Part shown: positions 39,372 to 48,337 of the stretch, piece by piece | How the letters are laid out: the number at the start of each line of letters is the position of its first letter | Position numbering within the stretch: the first letter of the stretch is position 1 | DNA from: Brachybacterium sp. YJGR34 | GTDB taxonomy: Bacteria; Actinomycetota; Actinomycetes; Actinomycetales; Dermabacteraceae | DNA: 64,000 nucleotides | Reading direction: 5' to 3' | Assembly: GCF_003347015.1 (NCBI RefSeq) | Contig: NZ_PNFB01000002.1 | Coordinates: 248,001-312,000, forward strand | Made by a program: the position numbers and the translations under genes | The notes under the pieces: generated by a model | What the model was told of the DNA's origin: nothing | What the model saw: the letters and a program-made list of their open reading frames with translations, nothing else | Databases searched by the model: none

Positions 39372-40019
39372 ATGACGACCACCACGGTCCACCTCGTCCG
39401 GCACGGCGAGGTGCACAACCCGGAGCGCATCCTGTACGGGCGCATGCCCGGGTACCGGCTGAGCGACCGCGGTGAGCAGATGGCGGAGGCGGTCGGCGAG
39501 CACCTCGCCGGCGCGGACCTCGCCCTCGTGCGCTCCTCCCCGCTGCTGCGCGCGCAGCAGACGGCCGCGCCGATCGCCGCCCCCCACGGCCTCGAGATCG
39601 TCTCCGACGAGCGCCTCATCGAGTCGGGCAACCACTTCGAGGGCCGGCGCATGGGGCACGGCGACGCGAAGCTCGGCGACCCGCGCAACTGGCGCTGGTT
39701 CCTCAATCCCTTCCGTCCCTCCTGGGGCGAGCCCTACCGCGAGCAGCTCACCCGCGTGATCGCCGCGGTCCACGACGCCCGTGCGCAGGCGGAGGGCCGC
39801 GAGGCCGCGCTGGTGCTCCACCAGCTGCCGATCTGGCTGGTGCGCCGCAGCGCCGAGGGCAGACCCCTGGTCCACGACCCGCGCCGTCGGCAGTGCGGGC
39901 TGTGCTCGGTGACGAGCCTGCGCTTCGTCGGCCCGCACCTCACCGGCGTCGAGTACGCCGAACCGGCCGCGGCGCTGTACGACGGGGCGGTCGACGCCAC
40001 CGGGGGCAAGCTCACGTGA
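39372..40019 (+). CDS. Histidine phosphatase family protein
   Basis: A 215-residue phosphoglycerate-mutase-like phosphatase: phospho-acceptor His in VHLVRHGEVHNPERI (residues 6-20) with the RHG motif, Arg in RSSPLLRAQQTA, and a second His in VLHQLPIW. It leads the cytochrome c maturation cluster, as the Rv0525-type phosphatase does in Mycobacterium tuberculosis; its substrate there is also unknown. Overlaps tlpA by four bases (GTGA). Confidence 0.88.
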   Translation: MTTTTVHLVRHGEVHNPERILYGRMPGYRLSDRGEQMAEAVGEHLAGADLALVRSSPLLRAQQTAAPIAAPHGLEIVSDERLIESGNHFEGRRMGHGDAKLGDPRNWRWFLNPFRPSWGEPYREQLTRVIAAVHDARAQAEGREAALVLHQLPIWLVRRSAEGRPLVHDPRRRQCGLCSVTSLRFVGPHLTGVEYAEPAAALYDGAVDATGGKLT

Positions 40020-40621
40020 GTCCCCGCTCCCTGCCGCCCCGTCCCTCGCGCCGGGGCCTGCTCGGCGCCGTCGGCGGAGTCACCGCGGCGGTGCTCCTGG
40101 CCGCCTGCGGCACCGACACCAGCGACCGCTACGCCTCCGGCGACTCCGGCTACGTCTCCGGCGACGGCGTCTCCACCGAGATCGCCGCGGAGGACCGCAC
40201 CGAGGCGATCGACTTCTCCGGCACCACCTACGACGGCGAGGAGTTCGCGGTCTCCGACCATCTCGGGGAGGTGCTCGTGCTCAACGTCTGGTACGCCTCC
40301 TGCCCGCCCTGCCGCAAGGAGGCACCGGACCTCCAGGCCATCCACGAGGAGTACGCCGAGCAGGGCGTGTCCTTCGTGGGCATCAACGTGCGCGACGCCG
40401 CCGGCCCCGCCCAGGCCTTCGAGGAGACCTACGGCATCACCTACCCCTCGCTGCCGGACACCGACGCCGAGATCATGTATGCCCTGCGCGGGCAGGTCGC
40501 GCCCAACGCCGTGCCCTCGACCCTGGTGCTGGACCGCGAGGGGCGGGTGGCCGCCCGCATCTCCGGCGCGGCCGATCCCTCGGTGCTGCGCGCCATGATC
40601 GACACGGTGATCGCCGAATGA
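40016..40621 (+). CDS. TlpA/ResA-type thiol-disulfide reductase lipoprotein
   Basis: A 201-residue exported thioredoxin-like protein. GTG start; SRRGLLG then a hydrophobic run and lipobox LLAAC (Cys31) give a lipoprotein signal with Tat features. The TlpA-like domain has WYASCPPCRKEAP (Cys96, Cys99) and VPSTLVLDREG with the cis-Pro. It reduces apocytochrome c CxxCH cysteines for haem attachment by ResB/CcsB, fed by CcdA, the next gene. Confidence 0.93.
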   Translation: MSPRSLPPRPSRRGLLGAVGGVTAAVLLAACGTDTSDRYASGDSGYVSGDGVSTEIAAEDRTEAIDFSGTTYDGEEFAVSDHLGEVLVLNVWYASCPPCRKEAPDLQAIHEEYAEQGVSFVGINVRDAAGPAQAFEETYGITYPSLPDTDAEIMYALRGQVAPNAVPSTLVLDREGRVAARISGAADPSVLRAMIDTVIAE

Positions 40622-41457
40622 TCGTCGCCGATGCGGGCGCCGCCTTCCAGGCGACCGCCCTGTCCGGATCCCTGCTGCTCGCCGTCGCGGTCGCCGCGGC
40701 GGCGGGGCTGGTCGCCTTCCTCTCTCCCTGCGTGCTGCCGGTGGTGCCCGGCTACCTCGGCTACGTCTCCGGCCTCGCCGGCCAGAGCGCCGTCGGCCCG
40801 GCGGCACCGGGAGCGACGGGGCGCCGCGGCGGCACACGTGCCGCGGGGAGCGGCCGCACCCGCCCCGGCACCGGCCGGATGCTCGCCGGCAGCCTGCTGT
40901 TCGTGGCCGGTTTCGCGGTCGTCTTCATGGTCCTCGGCGGCTTCGCGGGGGCGATGGGATACCTGCTGCAGGAGTACAGCGTCTGGATCAACCGCGTGGC
41001 CGGAGCGATCGTCCTGTTCATGGGGCTGGTCTTCATGGGCGTGTTCCCGGGGCTGTCCGCGAACCGGCCGATCTCCTCCCGGCGTCCCGACGCCGGGCTG
41101 CTCGGCGCGCCGTTGATGGGCATCATCTTCGGCCTCAGCTGGACCCCGTGCATCGGCCCCACCTACGCCGCGATCGTCGCGCTCTCGCTCGACGGCGGCG
41201 GGGACGGCGCAGTGCTCCGCGGCGGGATCCTCGCCCTGGCCTACTCGCTGGGCCTGGGCATCCCCTTCGTGCTGTTCGCCCTGCTCTTCGAGCGGGCGCT
41301 GGGCCTGAGCAAGAAGCTCGCCGCGCACCGGCGCACCATCGGTCTGCTGTCCGGGGCGCTGCTGATCGCCATCGGCGTGCTGCTGATGACCGGGGTGTGG
41401 GCCAGCTGGATGAGTTCTCTGCAGGGCATGATCGCGACCTTCGAGCCGGTGGTGTGA
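40618..41457 (+). CDS. ccdA: Cytochrome c biogenesis protein CcdA
   Basis: A 279-residue membrane thiol relay with about six helices. The paired cysteines are in LVAFLSPCVLPVVPGYLGY (Cys38) and LSWTPCIGPTY (Cys178). It carries electrons from cytoplasmic thioredoxin to TlpA/ResA outside. An Arg/Gly/Ala-rich insert (about residues 55-85) extends the first loop. The start overlaps tlpA (ATGA) and the stop overlaps the resB start (TGATG). Confidence 0.95.
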   Translation: MIVADAGAAFQATALSGSLLLAVAVAAAAGLVAFLSPCVLPVVPGYLGYVSGLAGQSAVGPAAPGATGRRGGTRAAGSGRTRPGTGRMLAGSLLFVAGFAVVFMVLGGFAGAMGYLLQEYSVWINRVAGAIVLFMGLVFMGVFPGLSANRPISSRRPDAGLLGAPLMGIIFGLSWTPCIGPTYAAIVALSLDGGGDGAVLRGGILALAYSLGLGIPFVLFALLFERALGLSKKLAAHRRTIGLLSGALLIAIGVLLMTGVWASWMSSLQGMIATFEPVV

Positions 41458-43142
41458 TGAGTCAGGACACCCGAGGGCGGGACGAGAGTTCCCGCTGGAG
41501 CAGCAAGCGCGAGCTCGACGGCGCGCGCCCGGCACCGCCGTCGCTGGGCCTGCGGGGCACGCTGCTGTTCCTCTGGCGCCAGCTGACCAGCATGCAGACC
41601 GCTCTGATCCTGCTCATGCTGCTGGCGATCGCGGCGGTGCCCGGCTCGCTCTACCCGCAGCGCAGCGTCAACCCGGCGCTGACCGAGCAGTTCCTCGCGG
41701 AGAACGGGCGCTGGGGCGAGATCCTGGACACCCTGGGCTTCTTCGACGTCTTCTCCTCGCCGTGGTTCTCCGCGATCTACCTGCTGCTGTTCATCTCCCT
41801 GATCGGCTGCATCGTGCCGCGCGTCGGAGTGCACCTGCGGCAGCTGCGCGCGCAGCCCCCGCGCGCCCCCTCCCGCCTGACCCGCTTCACCGGCTACACG
41901 CGCCGCGAGCTGCCGGGCGCCGATGCGGACACCCTGCTGCAGTCCGCCCACCGCGCCCTGCGCCGCTCCCGCTACCGCACCGCGGTGCGGGAGGAGACGC
42001 GCTCGCGCTCCGTGAGCGCCGAGCGCGGACTGCTGCGCGAGAGCGGCAACCTGCTCTTCCACATCTCCCTGGTGGGCGTGCTGATCTGCATCGCCGGCGG
42101 TCAGCTCACCAGCTACCGCGGTCAGATCACGGTCATCGAGGGCGACGGCTTCTCGAACTCGCTGACCCAGTACGACTCCTTCGAGTCCGGCGCCTGGTTC
42201 GACGAGACCGAGCTGCCCTCGTTCCGCTTCACCCTCGAGGACTTCCGCGCCACCTACGTGCAGCCCGGCGAGTCCGGGACCGTCGGCGAGCCGCGCTCCT
42301 TCGAGGCCGACGTCGCGGTGACCACCCCCGGGCAGGAGCAGCGGGAGCAGACCATCGAGGTCAACAAGCCGCTTCACGTGGACGGCGCCTCGATGTACCT
42401 GCTGGGCAACGGCTACGCCCCGGAGGTGACCGTCACGGACCCCGAGGGCTCCGTGGTCGCCGAGGGGCCCGTGATCACCGTGCCGATGGGCGACACCGGC
42501 TACACCTCGCAGCTGGTCATCAAGGCTCCCGATGCCCGCCCCGAGCAGACCGCCGTGGTCGGGTTCTTCCTGCCCACCGGCACCATCGACGAGAACGGCC
42601 CCCATTCCCTGTACCCGGACGCGCTGGACCCCCAGCTCGCGCTCACCGTGCACCAGGGGGACCTGGGCCTGGACTCCGGCGTCCCGCAGAACGCCTACGA
42701 GGTCGACGTCACGACCCTCACGCAGGTCACGGACGAGAACGGCGATCCGGTGCTGGTCCGCCTCTACCCGGGGCAGGAGTACGAGCTGCCCGACGGCACC
42801 ACCATCAGCTTCGACGGCCTGCGCCGCTACGCCGCCTTCGACGTCGCCCACGACCCCTTCGAGCGCTGGACCCTGGTCTGCGCCCTCGCCGCCACGGGCG
42901 GCCTGATCCTCTCCCTGTTCATCCCGCGCCGGCGCCTGTGGGTGCGGGTCCGGGAGGCCGACGGGGGAGCCGTGCTCGAGGTCGCCGGCCTCGCGCGCAG
43001 CGACGACCCGATGCTCGAGGAGGACGTCTCGAAGCTGGCGGACTCCCTCGCCGGCGAGGAGGATGGAGCGGGGCCGGACGGCCTGCGCGACTCCGGGGCG
43101 CCGACGCCCACCGATGACCACCGAGAAGGAAGTGCACCGTGA
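41457..43142 (+). CDS. resB: Cytochrome c biogenesis protein ResB (Ccs1)
   Basis: A 561-residue subunit of the system II haem ligation complex. Helices near residues 37-60 (MQTALILLMLLAIAAVPGSLYP), 100-120, 200-220 and close to 475 bracket a large extracytoplasmic domain (about 225-470), as in the family. It holds apocytochrome while CcsB delivers haem. The ATG overlaps the ccdA stop by one base. The C-terminal about 60 residues are acidic and cytoplasmic. Confidence 0.94.
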   Translation: MSQDTRGRDESSRWSSKRELDGARPAPPSLGLRGTLLFLWRQLTSMQTALILLMLLAIAAVPGSLYPQRSVNPALTEQFLAENGRWGEILDTLGFFDVFSSPWFSAIYLLLFISLIGCIVPRVGVHLRQLRAQPPRAPSRLTRFTGYTRRELPGADADTLLQSAHRALRRSRYRTAVREETRSRSVSAERGLLRESGNLLFHISLVGVLICIAGGQLTSYRGQITVIEGDGFSNSLTQYDSFESGAWFDETELPSFRFTLEDFRATYVQPGESGTVGEPRSFEADVAVTTPGQEQREQTIEVNKPLHVDGASMYLLGNGYAPEVTVTDPEGSVVAEGPVITVPMGDTGYTSQLVIKAPDARPEQTAVVGFFLPTGTIDENGPHSLYPDALDPQLALTVHQGDLGLDSGVPQNAYEVDVTTLTQVTDENGDPVLVRLYPGQEYELPDGTTISFDGLRRYAAFDVAHDPFERWTLVCALAATGGLILSLFIPRRRLWVRVREADGGAVLEVAGLARSDDPMLEEDVSKLADSLAGEEDGAGPDGLRDSGAPTPTDDHREGSAP

Positions 43143-44212
43143 TCAACCAGCAGCTGGCGGAGCTCTCGAACCTCGCCCTCGTGGTGGCGATCGTGCTCTA
43201 CGTGCTCGCACTGATCGGCTTCGCGGCCGATCTCGCCTCGAGCTCGCAGCGCCGCAGCGACGCCCGCCTCGCCGCCCGCGAGGCCCGGGAGGCGGAGCGC
43301 GCCCCGCAGCCCGCGACGATCGGCGCCGGCGGTGCCTCCGCCGGGGGCGCCGCGATCCACGGCGCCGAGGAGGCCGCGCCCGCTCCGGACGCGGGGGCCG
43401 ACGGGCCCGCGCCGGGCACGATGACCGCGCAGCGCTTCGCGTTCCTGCTCGCCGGGGCCGCGACCGTGCTGCACATCGCGGGGGTGGTGACCCGTGCGAT
43501 CGCCACCCAGCGCGTGCCGTGGGCGAACATGTACGAGTTCGCCACCACCAGCACCGCCGTGGTGATGGTGGCCTTCCTCGCCTTCTGCATCCGGCGCGCG
43601 GAGCTGCGCGCGCTGGGCACCTTCGTGGTGGGCCCCGTGCTGGTGGTCCTCCTGCTGGCCCAGACCTTCTGGATCGTGCCCGCCGCGGCCCTCACCCCGA
43701 GCCTGCAGAACTCCCACTGGCTGGTCATCCACATCAGCGTCGCCATCCTCGCCACCGCCCTGTCGATCCTCGGCGCCGTGGTGGCCTCCCTGCAGCTCCT
43801 GCAGTCCCGCCACGAGCGCGCCCTGGTGCAGCGGGCCGCCGACGGCGAGGAGCACCCCGAGCACTGGGGCCGCTTCGGGCACGTGCTGGACCGCCTGCCC
43901 GCCTCGAGCGTGCTGGAGAGCCTGAGCTTCCGCGTGCATTCGGTGGCGTTCGTGTGCTGGACCTTCACCCTGATCTTCGGCGCGGTCTGGGCCCGGGACG
44001 CCTGGGGCCGCTTCTGGGGCTGGGACCCCAAGGAGGTGTGGACCTTCATCATCTGGGTGATCTACGCCGCCTACCTGCACGCCCGTGCGACGGGAGGCTT
44101 CCGCGGCAGCCGTGCCGCGTGGGTGGCGCTGGCCGGCTTCCTGGCCGTGGTCTTCAACTACACGATCGTCAACACGGTCATCAACGGCCTGCACTCCTAC
44201 TCGGGGCTCTGA
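43139..44212 (+). CDS. ccsB: Cytochrome c biogenesis protein CcsB/CcsA (haem delivery)
   Basis: A 357-residue system II haem transporter. The haem-handling motif WGWDPKEVW is at residues 293-301, with His ligands in VLHIAGVVTRAIA, NSHWLVIHISV and RVHSVAF. A low-complexity Ala/Gly-rich insert (about 45-90) separates helix 1 from the core. GTG start overlapping the resB stop (GTGA). Together with ResB it attaches haem to c-type cytochromes outside the membrane. Confidence 0.94.
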   Translation: MINQQLAELSNLALVVAIVLYVLALIGFAADLASSSQRRSDARLAAREAREAERAPQPATIGAGGASAGGAAIHGAEEAAPAPDAGADGPAPGTMTAQRFAFLLAGAATVLHIAGVVTRAIATQRVPWANMYEFATTSTAVVMVAFLAFCIRRAELRALGTFVVGPVLVVLLLAQTFWIVPAAALTPSLQNSHWLVIHISVAILATALSILGAVVASLQLLQSRHERALVQRAADGEEHPEHWGRFGHVLDRLPASSVLESLSFRVHSVAFVCWTFTLIFGAVWARDAWGRFWGWDPKEVWTFIIWVIYAAYLHARATGGFRGSRAAWVALAGFLAVVFNYTIVNTVINGLHSYSGL

Positions 44213-44221
44213 GGACCGGGC

Positions 44222-44605
44222 TCAGCGGCTGCCGGGGCCCTCGGGCTCGTCGCCGGGATCGGTGCCGTCCTGCGGCGTGCCGTCCGTGTCCGTCCCGCGG
44301 CCGTTGCGCTTCCGGCGCTCGCGGCGGATGTCCTCGTCGAGCTTGCGCAGGAACTCGGGGTCCTCGTCGGGTGCCAGCGGCCCGGAGCGACCGGGGCGCT
44401 GCCGCGGGTCGCCGCCGCTCCCGAGCGGACGCTCCTTGCCGGCGAACAGCCAGGTGATGGGGCCCACCCAGGGCAGCAGCACGATGAGGACGATCCACGC
44501 CCACTTGGGGATGCCGCGGACCTTCTCGTCCTCGGTCTGCACGCAATCGGCGAGCGCGAAGACCGTCAGGGCGATCGAGAGAACTGCGATGAGGCCGCGG
44601 AGCAT
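44222..44605 (-). CDS. PLDc_N domain small membrane protein
   Basis: A 127-residue protein with two N-terminal helices (LIAVLSIALTVFALADCV; WAWIVLIVLLPWVGPITWLFAG) matching the PLDc_N (PF13396) membrane domain, followed by a basic/acidic charged tail. Function unknown. The ATG lies six bases after TAGACT (44617-44612), so transcription is probably leaderless. It converges on ccsB with nine bases between stops. Confidence 0.85.
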   Translation of the reverse strand: MLRGLIAVLSIALTVFALADCVQTEDEKVRGIPKWAWIVLIVLLPWVGPITWLFAGKERPLGSGGDPRQRPGRSGPLAPDEDPEFLRKLDEDIRRERRKRNGRGTDTDGTPQDGTDPGDEPEGPGSR

Positions 44606-44675
44606 GGACGAAGTCTAGGCTCCACGCCTGATCACTGCATGGATCCGAGCCTGGATCCGGTTCCCCGGGAGGAGA

Positions 44676-44693
44676 ACTACCCTGGAGGGCATG
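44676..44693 (+). promoter_or_regulatory. TACCCT promoter-start module of the DUF4229 gene
   Basis: Identical over 18 bp to the proC module at 27904-27921. TACCCT (44678-44683) is seven bases from the ATG, so GGAGGG between them would not be transcribed as a ribosome binding site. Confidence 0.6.
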
Positions 44694-45101
44694 CGTTCGT
44701 TCCTCCTCTACGCCGTCGTCCGCCTGGGGCTCTGGGCCCTCCTGTGGTGGGTGCTCCTGCTGCTCGACGTCGGCGTGATGCTCGCCGCGGTGCTCGCCGC
44801 GCTGATCGCGATGCTGATCTCGATCCTCTTCCTGGACCGGCTGCGCGATCAGGTCGTGAACCGCTGGAGGAGCGCCGACCAGCGGCGGGCCGAGCGGCGC
44901 GGGGCGAGGGCGGACGAGGACGCCGCCTTCGAGGACACCCTGCTGGACGCGGAGAGGGAGGCGGATCCCGAGGACCGCGACCTCGCCGCGGCGGCGGACG
45001 CGGAGGTCGACCCCGCCGCCCTGCCCGAGCTGACCGCCGAGGAGACGGAGGAGGACCCCGGCGGCCCGGAGCAGGAGCCGCTCAGAGGCTCAGACCGATG
45101 A
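44691..45101 (+). CDS. DUF4229 family membrane protein
   Basis: A 136-residue protein with two N-terminal helices (residues 4-25 LLYAVVRLGLWALLWWVLLL and 28-48 VMLAAVLAALIAMLISILFL) followed by a charged coiled region, the DUF4229 pattern of actinobacteria where it commonly lies next to menaquinone or cytochrome genes. Function unknown. Its last 20 bases overlap the convergent menA gene. Confidence 0.82.
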   Translation: MRSFLLYAVVRLGLWALLWWVLLLLDVGVMLAAVLAALIAMLISILFLDRLRDQVVNRWRSADQRRAERRGARADEDAAFEDTLLDAEREADPEDRDLAAAADAEVDPAALPELTAEETEEDPGGPEQEPLRGSDR

Positions 45102-45978
45102 GCAGCAGCAGGGAGTAGACCAGCTCGAGCCGCCCGGTCGCGCCGAGCACGGCGATGAGCTCGCGACCCGCGGCGCCGCCCAGCACGGCGCGCACCGGGC
45201 CGATCGCGAGCGGCAGGGCCGCCAGCACCAGCACCGTCGGCCACTGCACGATCATCACCGGCACCAGGAGCACGAAGGGGAGCAGCAGCATCGCCGCGTA
45301 CAGCACGCGCGTGCCGCGATCGCCCAGGCGCACCGCGAGGGTGCGCTTGCCGGAGAGCGCGTCGGTGGGGATGTCGCGCAGGTTGTTGGTGAGCATGAGC
45401 GCGACGGCCAGCAGACCGATCGCGATCGACGCCAGCACCGCCGGAGCGCTGAGCTGGAGCGTGATCGCGTAGGCGGTGCCGTTCACGGCCACCAGCCCGA
45501 AGAAGAGGAAGACGAACACCTCGCCCAGGCCCCGGTACCCGTAGGGCCGCTTCCCGCCGGTGTAGAACCAGGCCGCGGCGATGGCGGCGGCGCCGATCAG
45601 CAGGGTCCACCAGATCTGGGCGAGGGCGACCAGGGCGAGGCCGAACAGGCCGCCGAGGGCGAGGGAGCCGATCGCGGCCCGTTTCACGGTCGCGGGGGCG
45701 GCGGCGCCGGAGCCGGTGAGGCGGAAGGGGCCCACCCGGTCGTCGTCGGTGCCGCGGATGCCGTCGGAGTAGTCGTTGGCGAAGTTCACGCCGATCTGCA
45801 GGCTGAAGGACACCGCGAGGGCCAGCAGCGCGCGGGGGACCACCTGCGACCAGTCCGTCGTGCCACCGTCCGCCCCCAGCTGCCAGATGGCGGCGCCGGT
45901 GCCGGCGGCGACCGGCGCCAGCGCGGCGGGAAGGGTGCGGGGTCGGGCGCCCTGCACCCACTGCGACGCGCTGGCCAT
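45082..45978 (-). CDS. menA: 1,4-dihydroxy-2-naphthoate polyprenyltransferase
   Basis: A 298-residue UbiA-superfamily enzyme with about nine helices that prenylates 1,4-dihydroxy-2-naphthoate to demethylmenaquinone. The two Asp-rich motifs are visible: NFANDYSDGIRGTDDDR (motif 1) and NNLRDIPTDALSGKRTLA (motif 2), and RPRTLPAALAPVAAGTG at the N-terminus is typical of MenA. AGGAGG precedes the ATG. Follows menE on the same strand after 62 bp. Confidence 0.95.
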   Translation of the reverse strand: MASASQWVQGARPRTLPAALAPVAAGTGAAIWQLGADGGTTDWSQVVPRALLALAVSFSLQIGVNFANDYSDGIRGTDDDRVGPFRLTGSGAAAPATVKRAAIGSLALGGLFGLALVALAQIWWTLLIGAAAIAAAWFYTGGKRPYGYRGLGEVFVFLFFGLVAVNGTAYAITLQLSAPAVLASIAIGLLAVALMLTNNLRDIPTDALSGKRTLAVRLGDRGTRVLYAAMLLLPFVLLVPVMIVQWPTVLVLAALPLAIGPVRAVLGGAAGRELIAVLGATGRLELVYSLLLLIGLSL

Positions 45979-46040
45979 CGTGCTCCTCCTGCGGTTCCGG
46001 AGGCCGTCGGCGGACGGCCCCGACGAGGATACGCCGCCGT

Positions 46041-47309
46041 TCAGCCGCCGGCGAGGCGACGGGCGGCGGCGCGATCCACCTTGCCGATGCCCCGCAGCGG
46101 CAGCTCCTCCACCACGTGCACGCGCTTGGGGACCAGGTGACCGGGCACCTCGGAGGTGCGCAGCGCCGCGCGCACCAGGGCGGGCGCCTCGGCGGGGTCC
46201 GCGCCCGGTTCGAGCGTGACGAGGGCCTCGATCCGCTCGCCCCACTCGGGGTCCGCGACGCCCACCACCACGGCGGCGCGCACCGTGCCGCGCAGCATCA
46301 GGGAGCGGTCGATGGCGCGCTCCACGTCCTGCGGGAGGACCTTGCGGCCGCCGGTGACGATGACGTCGTCGGCGCGGCCCAGCACCGTCAGCGCGCCGTC
46401 GGCGGAGAGCGCGGCGAGATCCGAGGTGATGACCTCGCGCGGCGGTCCGGCCGTGAAGGAGCCCTCGTCGAAGCCGCCGTCGGCGGTGAGATAGCCCAGC
46501 GCCAGGGTGGGGGAGGCGATGACCAGGCGGCCCGCGCCCTCGGCATCGGGCCGGTCGATCCGCAATCGGACGCCCGGCAGGGCCGTGCGGTCGTAGACGC
46601 AGCCGCCCGCGGTCTCCGAGGAGCCGTAGGTGGTGCGCACCGCGATGCGCTGGGCACGGGCCCTCGCGAGCACGTCCGCACTCGTCGCGGCGCCGCCCAC
46701 GAGGACCGCGGCGAAGCGCCGCAGCACGGCGCGGGCGCGGGCGTCCTCCCCGGTGGCGCCGGTGACGATGCGGGCCAGCTGGGTGGGCACCAGCGAGGTC
46801 AGCGCCGGCAGCCCGGCCCGTCGGGCCTGCTCGAGGGCGGGCTCGGCGAGCGCGAGGAAGGCCGCGGCGTCGAAGTGCCCGCGCAGATCCCCCAGCGGGT
46901 CCGGGAGCGTCGGGGCGGGCAGGCCCAGCACCTCGGCGCTGCGCTGTGCACGGGCGAGGACCTGCACCCCGGCGATGTGCGTGGGCGGCAGTAGCGGCAG
47001 CCAGAGGCCATGGCCGCCGGTGTCCGCGACAGCGGGCTCGGCGGCCAGCAGCTGCGCCGTGGCGTCCTGCGAGGCGATCAGCGCCTCCCGGGAGAGGGCC
47101 ACGGCCTTCGCGGTGCCGGTCGAACCCGAGGTGGGCACCACCAGGGCGGTGTCCTCCAGCTCGGCGGGCAGCTGCGCGGGCGGCGCGAAGGGGCCCAGCC
47201 AGAGCCGGGCGCGACCGGCCATCATCGCGCCGATCGCCTCCGCATGCGCGTCCAGCGAGGCGGCGGAGCCGTCGAAGGCGGGCGGGACCAGCCAGTCGGA
47301 CGCGCTCAT
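46041..47309 (-). CDS. menE: o-Succinylbenzoate-CoA ligase
   Basis: A 422-residue ANL adenylating enzyme, shorter than typical (about 450-490) because the N-terminus is trimmed. The AMP-binding P-loop VPTSGSTGTAKAVALS, the YGSSETAGG motif and the hinge/C-terminal lysine in GKVDRAAARRL are present; GRADDVIVTGGRKVLPQDVE is also typical. It activates o-succinylbenzoate for MenB, whose gene stops one base upstream of menE's start on the same strand. Confidence 0.94.
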   Translation of the reverse strand: MSASDWLVPPAFDGSAASLDAHAEAIGAMMAGRARLWLGPFAPPAQLPAELEDTALVVPTSGSTGTAKAVALSREALIASQDATAQLLAAEPAVADTGGHGLWLPLLPPTHIAGVQVLARAQRSAEVLGLPAPTLPDPLGDLRGHFDAAAFLALAEPALEQARRAGLPALTSLVPTQLARIVTGATGEDARARAVLRRFAAVLVGGAATSADVLARARAQRIAVRTTYGSSETAGGCVYDRTALPGVRLRIDRPDAEGAGRLVIASPTLALGYLTADGGFDEGSFTAGPPREVITSDLAALSADGALTVLGRADDVIVTGGRKVLPQDVERAIDRSLMLRGTVRAAVVVGVADPEWGERIEALVTLEPGADPAEAPALVRAALRTSEVPGHLVPKRVHVVEELPLRGIGKVDRAAARRLAGG

Positions 47310-47310
47310 C

Positions 47311-48294
47311 TCAGCCCTGCGGATGGGGGAAGGAGGACCAGTCGGGCGCGCGCCGCTCGAGGAAGGCATCGCGCCCCTCGGCGGCCTCGTCGGTCATGTA
47401 CGCCAGACGGGTGGCCTCCCCGGCGAAGACCTGCTGGCCCATCAGGCCGTCGTCGGCGAGGTTGAAGGCGAACTTCAGCATGCGGATCGCCTGTGGGGAC
47501 TTGGTGGCGATGGTCGCGGCCATCGCCAAGGCCTCCTCCTCGATCCGCTCATGGTCCACCACCCGGTTCACCGCGCCCCAGTCGGAGGCGTCCTGGGCGG
47601 AGTACTCCTCGGCGAGGAAGAAGATCTCCCGGGCGCGCTTCTGGCCCACCTGCTTGGCGAGATATGCGGAGCCGTAGCCGCCGTCGAAGGAGCCGACGTC
47701 CGCGTCGGTCTGCTTGAAGCGCGCGTGCTGGCGCGAGGCGATCGAGAGGTCCGCGACCACGTGCAGGGAGTGCCCGCCGCCGGCGGCCCAGCCGCCCACC
47801 ACGGCGATGACGACCTTGCCCATGGTGCGGATCAGGCGCTGCACCTCGAGGATGTGGAGGCGGCCGCTGGAGCCGGCGCGCACGCCCGCGGTCTCGCCCA
47901 GCTCCTCCGCCTCGGCGTACTCGTAGCCGGAGCGGCCGCGGATCCGCTGGTCCCCGCCGGAGCAGAAGGAGTGGCCGCCGTCCTTGGGGGAGGGGCCGTT
48001 GCCGGTGAGCAGGATGACCCCCACGCCGGTGTCCAGCCGGGCATGGTCCAGCGCCCGGTACAGCTCGTCCACCGTGCGGGGCCGGAAGGCGTTGCGCACC
48101 TCGGGCCGGTCGAAGGCGATGCGCACCGTCGGAAGGTCGCGCACGGTCCCGTCGGCCGAGCGGTCCACCGCGCGGTGGTAGGTGATGTCCGTGAAGTCCG
48201 CTCCGCCGTGCTCGGAGGCCGGGATCTCCCGCCAGCGGTCCGGAGTGAAGGTGTCGGAGACCCGACGGGGCAGCGGGGCGGGCGCAGAGGTCAT
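47311..48294 (-). CDS. menB: 1,4-dihydroxy-2-naphthoyl-CoA synthase
   Basis: A 327-residue crotonase-fold Dieckmann cyclase. FDRPEVRNAFRPRTVDELYRAL, FCSGGDQRIRG (oxyanion region), VVGGWAAGGGHSLHVVADL and the MenB-specific FKQTDADVGSFDGGYGSAYL with the active-site Asp/Tyr region are clear. ATG seven bases after TACCCT (48307-48302) on the minus strand, so the transcript is probably leaderless. First gene of a menB-menE-menA unit. Confidence 0.96.
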   Translation of the reverse strand: MTSAPAPLPRRVSDTFTPDRWREIPASEHGGADFTDITYHRAVDRSADGTVRDLPTVRIAFDRPEVRNAFRPRTVDELYRALDHARLDTGVGVILLTGNGPSPKDGGHSFCSGGDQRIRGRSGYEYAEAEELGETAGVRAGSSGRLHILEVQRLIRTMGKVVIAVVGGWAAGGGHSLHVVADLSIASRQHARFKQTDADVGSFDGGYGSAYLAKQVGQKRAREIFFLAEEYSAQDASDWGAVNRVVDHERIEEEALAMAATIATKSPQAIRMLKFAFNLADDGLMGQQVFAGEATRLAYMTDEAAEGRDAFLERRAPDWSSFPHPQG

Positions 48295-48301
48295 GGGAGC
48301 C

Positions 48302-48331
48302 AGGGTATCGGCGCGGCGGACTCGATACCCT
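48302..48331. promoter_or_regulatory. Facing leaderless promoters of menB and menC
   Basis: TACCCT on the minus strand (48307-48302) is seven bases from the menB ATG, and TACCCT on the plus strand (48326-48331) is six bases from the menC ATG. The two boxes sit 18 bp apart, so the -35 regions overlap the opposite unit and the promoters probably compete or are co-regulated. Confidence 0.65.
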
Positions 48332-48337
48332 CGCTCC